A DNA stretch of 16,099 nt, taken from NCBI GenBank assembly GCA_050942895.1, contig JBMNOE010000038.1, forward strand, positions 1 to 16,099, in the 5' to 3' direction. Position numbers and translations under genes: made by a program. Below are positions 14,567 through 16,099 of this stretch, one piece after another. The notes under the pieces were generated by a model that saw nothing but the letters and a program-made list of their open reading frames with translations, did no database searches and was not told the origin of the DNA. This DNA is from JBNRMR01 sp050942895 (GTDB taxonomy: Bacteria; Bacillota; Clostridia; Christensenellales; UBA1750). How positions within the stretch are numbered: the stretch's first letter is position 1; each line of letters begins with the position of its first letter.

Positions 14567-14938
14567 TTATTTCTTTACAAACCAGCGCTGAATGTACACC
14601 GCTGCCTGAAAGGCCAATATTCCGGCTGCCGCGCCCCAGAGACTTATTCCCGGAACAAGTGCGGCCAGAACCAAAACTGCAGCCGTCAGCAGCAGACGCA
14701 GCACATGGTTCAAGCGCGCATAATTGCTGGCGGCTTTCTTTTCCATGTTAAGGGCCTTGTCCACTGTCTTGTCCAATATTATAACCTTGACGACACTTGC
14801 TGCACTGCCTAAAACCACGCCATATACAAAGGGCAGACAGGAGGACGAGCGATAGTAAATGACAGAGCCCGCAATAAAAAGGGCGGCAAGGATGCAGATG
14901 ATAAGAAGAAATCTTTTCGCAAGGTCGGATATTTTCAT
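14567..14938 (-). CDS. atpI: ATP synthase subunit I (AtpI-like)
   Basis: This small membrane protein of the ATP-synt_I family is thought to assist c-ring assembly or, in alkaliphilic bacilli, divalent-cation handling; it is not part of the finished enzyme core. The 123-residue protein has four hydrophobic segments at about 9-28, 36-55, 77-95 and 98-116. A charged loop (LDKTVDKALNMEKKAASNYARLNHVLR) in the middle is typical. ATG 14938 (MKISDLAKR) has AAAGGTG 4 nt upstream and was chosen over an upstream in-frame start at 15013, which would overlap the preceding gene. Sequence conservation in this family is low; the position directly before atpB is the strongest evidence. Confidence 0.85.
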   Translation of the reverse strand: MKISDLAKRFLLIICILAALFIAGSVIYYRSSSCLPFVYGVVLGSAASVVKVIILDKTVDKALNMEKKAASNYARLNHVLRLLLTAAVLVLAALVPGISLWGAAAGILAFQAAVYIQRWFVKK

Positions 14939-14960
14939 AGTGCACCTTTCAGGATGATTG

Positions 14961-15194
14961 TCATTTGCGACTGCCCAGATCAAATACCGATTTAAAGGCG
15001 GCCCCTGCCCCAAGGAAAGAAAACAACAGCAAAAACCAAGGTGATGTGTTCAAGAGCCTGTCTAAATACCTGCCCAAAAACACGCCAACCAGCACGCAGG
15101 CCGCCATTGTGATGCCAATTTGTGATAAAAAAGACAGCCCCTGCAAAAATAACCTTCTTTGCCGTTTATCGTCCTTTTGCGGCTTCTTTTCCAG
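14961..15194 (-). CDS. atpZ: AtpZ-like small membrane protein (ATPase gene 1 family)
   Basis: This first gene of the operon encodes a small two-helix protein of the kind found before atpI in Firmicutes. In Bacillus pseudofirmus AtpZ with AtpI has been proposed to take up Mg2+/Ca2+ for the synthase. After a basic N-terminus (KKPQKDDKRQRR) there are helices at about 22-45 and 51-70, with the family signature GRYLDRLLNTSPWFLLL and LGAGAAFKSVFDL. The start is uncertain. CTG 15194 gives 77 residues with an AGGGG 8 nt upstream, which fits the family length. TTG 15215 is the alternative, with weaker ribosome-binding sequence. A longer frame to GTG 15326 has no binding site. It precedes atpI by 22 bp. 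Confidence 0.8.
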   Translation of the reverse strand: MEKKPQKDDKRQRRLFLQGLSFLSQIGITMAACVLVGVFLGRYLDRLLNTSPWFLLLFSFLGAGAAFKSVFDLGSRK

Positions 15195-15390
15195 AGCGTT
15201 TTCCCCTTTCTGCGCCAAAGCTAGAAAGCCTGTTAATAAAACATGGTAAGAACAAAGCCATAGAATGCGGCGGCAAAAGCAGGCTGCATGTGCCGGCAGG
15301 AAGGGCGTCGCGGAATGGTAGGCCACTTTTAAGCTTTGTCCGGTTATTGGGTTTTCCGGTGAGCAAATGTCCGCATTTCCTGACGACTGT
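15195..15390 (-). other. 5' leader of the atp operon
   Basis: About 190 nt lie between the predicted transcription start (near 15388) and the first gene. No convincing ORF with a ribosome binding site and no recognisable riboswitch or terminator hairpin is visible. It contains CCGG-bounded short repeats (around 15340-15359) that I could not fold into a clear stem. Confidence 0.35.
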
Positions 15391-15423
15391 TATAATTATA
15401 ACACAGTGTGACAGCAAGTTCCA
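15389..15423 (-). promoter_or_regulatory. Predicted promoter of the atp operon
   Basis: Two overlapping readings exist on the minus strand. TGGAAC (15423-15418) with TATAAT (15400-15395) has a 17-bp spacer. TTGCTG (15417-15412) with TATAAC (15394-15389) also has a 17-bp spacer. The first has the perfect -10, the second the better -35. Either would place the start of transcription about 190 nt before atpZ. Confidence 0.6.
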
Positions 15424-15429
15424 GTCACA
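15407..15429. promoter_or_regulatory. Inverted repeat over the -35 region of the atp promoter
   Basis: TGTGAC (15407-15412) and GTCACA (15424-15429) form a perfect 6-bp dyad with an 11-bp spacer. It overlaps the -35 box of the atp promoter, a position suited to a repressor operator. The half-sites resemble TGTGA/TCACA of CRP/FNR-type sites, but the spacing (11 instead of 4) does not fit those. A dyad of this size could arise by chance. Confidence 0.4.
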
Positions 15430-15453
15430 TTTCTGCCTTTTCTTTGCCTTTGT

Positions 15454-15489
15454 AAAAAATATTCCATGCCTAAGGCCATGGAATATTTT
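15454..15489 (-). terminator. Intrinsic terminator of the L25 gene
   Basis: AAAATATTCCATG (15456-15468) pairs perfectly over 13 bp with CATGGAATATTTT (15477-15489) around an 8-nt loop. On the minus strand six U residues follow. It sits between the L25 stop and the atp promoter, so the two transcription units are separate. Confidence 0.92.
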
Positions 15490-15510
15490 GTTTGGTCTTT
15501 GTCTGACTTT

Positions 15511-16098
15511 TTATTCGGATTCAGTCGGAGTTTCTGCGTCCCCGTCGGAATCAGCCTCTTCAACCTGCCTGTGGATATCGGTGATTGAAATCAGCATCGT
15601 GTCAAGGGGGCTTAAAATTTCAATATTCTCATTCTTTGCTATGTCAAGATCGCCGACGCTGATGCTGTCCCCAGGCTCTTTTCCTTCCAGATCAATTTCA
15701 ACCCTGTCGAACAAGTGGGCCGGAAGCGCCTGATATGCGATCTCGGCCTGGAGCAGATTGACCACTCCGGACACCTTTTCCCTGTTCAATAAAACAACCC
15801 CGGCCGTGCTTGAGACGATTTCTCCGGCCACAAGCTTTTGGAAGCTCAGATGCTCCAGATTGCTGGTCGCGGTGACATATGTGATGTCCCTTAACAATGT
15901 CGGGTATTTCTGACCGTCTATAGTAAGTTCCGCCCTGCTTCCAGTGGAATTTGTCCTCAAGAACTGCAAAATGTCCGCCTGGGAAAACTGGATGCTAAGG
16001 GATTCGTCAAGATCCTTGCCATATAAAACAGCGGGTATAATTCCCTTGCGCCTAAGTTGCCTGGGCTTAATGCTCTCGTTTCGTTTTTCTGCCTTTAA
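15511..16098 (-). CDS. rplY: Ribosomal protein L25/Ctc, 5' end outside the window
   Basis: L25 of the Ctc type binds 5S rRNA in the 50S subunit and is stress-induced in several Firmicutes (general stress protein Ctc). About 195 residues are visible; the frame is open to the window edge, so the start lies beyond 16099, probably only a few codons away. The N-terminal 5S-binding domain begins LKAEKRNESIKPRQLRRKG and has IPAVLYGKDLDESL. The C-terminal TL5-type beta domain follows (VNLLQAEIAYQALPAHLFDRVEIDLEG; GDSISVGDL), and an acidic tail rich in E/D/S/T closes it. The segment normally reading like GKGAARKLRR is NESIKPRQLRR, lacking the usual glycines. It is a separate unit from the atp operon. 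Confidence 0.93.
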   Translation of the reverse strand, partial: LKAEKRNESIKPRQLRRKGIIPAVLYGKDLDESLSIQFSQADILQFLRTNSTGSRAELTIDGQKYPTLLRDITYVTATSNLEHLSFQKLVAGEIVSSTAGVVLLNREKVSGVVNLLQAEIAYQALPAHLFDRVEIDLEGKEPGDSISVGDLDIAKNENIEILSPLDTMLISITDIHRQVEEADSDGDAETPTESE

Positions 16099-16099
16099 G

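Noticed and set aside
14939..15013. Extended atpI start at 15013
   Set aside because: It would overlap the end of atpZ by about 50 bp, and the added residues are polar and unlike the family. ATG 14938 has a good ribosome binding site.
15195..15326. Extended atpZ start at GTG 15326
   Set aside because: The extra 44 residues have cysteine/histidine-rich composition unlike the family, there is no ribosome binding site, and it would include the operon leader.
15407..15429. CRP/FNR binding site at the atp promoter
   Set aside because: The half-sites resemble TGTGA/TCACA, but the 11-bp spacing between TGTGAC and GTCACA does not match the 22-bp CRP/FNR geometry, so only an unspecified dyad is reported.

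Overview
The window looks like a chromosomal piece of an uncultured, anaerobic Firmicute of the class Clostridia, probably a gut or fermentative lineage. This rests on the SEC-C-tailed SecA, the Ctc-type ribosomal protein L25, hexuronate use (uxaC), strong GGAGG ribosome binding sites, TTATAAT-type promoters, and an ATP synthase operon in I/Z-B-E-F-H-A-G-D-C order. The standard genetic code is used, since secA itself ends in TGA. Assignment below class level is inference.

Layout. 1-129: a hairpin left over from an upstream gene, then the secA promoter. 130-2826: secA (+), the preprotein translocase motor. 2827-2970: a short convergent gap with two back-to-back palindromes. 2971-4935: a GNAT acetyltransferase and uxaC (glucuronate isomerase), both on the minus strand, with an intrinsic terminator between them. 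4936-5150: divergent promoters for uxaC and for tRNA-Ser(GGA), which is at 5151-5241 and has its own terminator.

5285-7944 is a visibly AT-richer stretch. It holds an uncharacterised conserved-looking protein (5354-6001), an S66-family serine peptidase of the LD-carboxypeptidase/MccF type with an intact Ser-Glu-His triad (6162-7178), a broken multi-pass membrane protein gene (7295-7809), and a possible coding scrap. It has the look of accessory DNA between a tRNA gene and a core operon, but no integrase or repeated attachment site is visible.

8000-15423 is a complete F1Fo ATP synthase operon on the minus strand: promoter with an overlapping dyad, about 190 nt of leader, atpZ-like, atpI, atpB, atpE, atpF, atpH, atpA, atpG, atpD, atpC, terminator. 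The genes are tightly packed (atpF/atpH and atpH/atpA overlap), except for a 132-bp gap after atpE. Three of its genes start with TTG and one perhaps with CTG. The c subunit carries Na+-type ligands (Gln30, Glu63, Thr64) but has lost most of the glycine packing motif of helix 1. 15511-16098 is the 3' part of an L25/Ctc gene (-), ending in a strong terminator just before the atp promoter.

I found no clearly new multi-gene system. The features that most deserve follow-up are the odd c subunit, the dyad over the atp promoter, and the tRNA-adjacent low-GC block.
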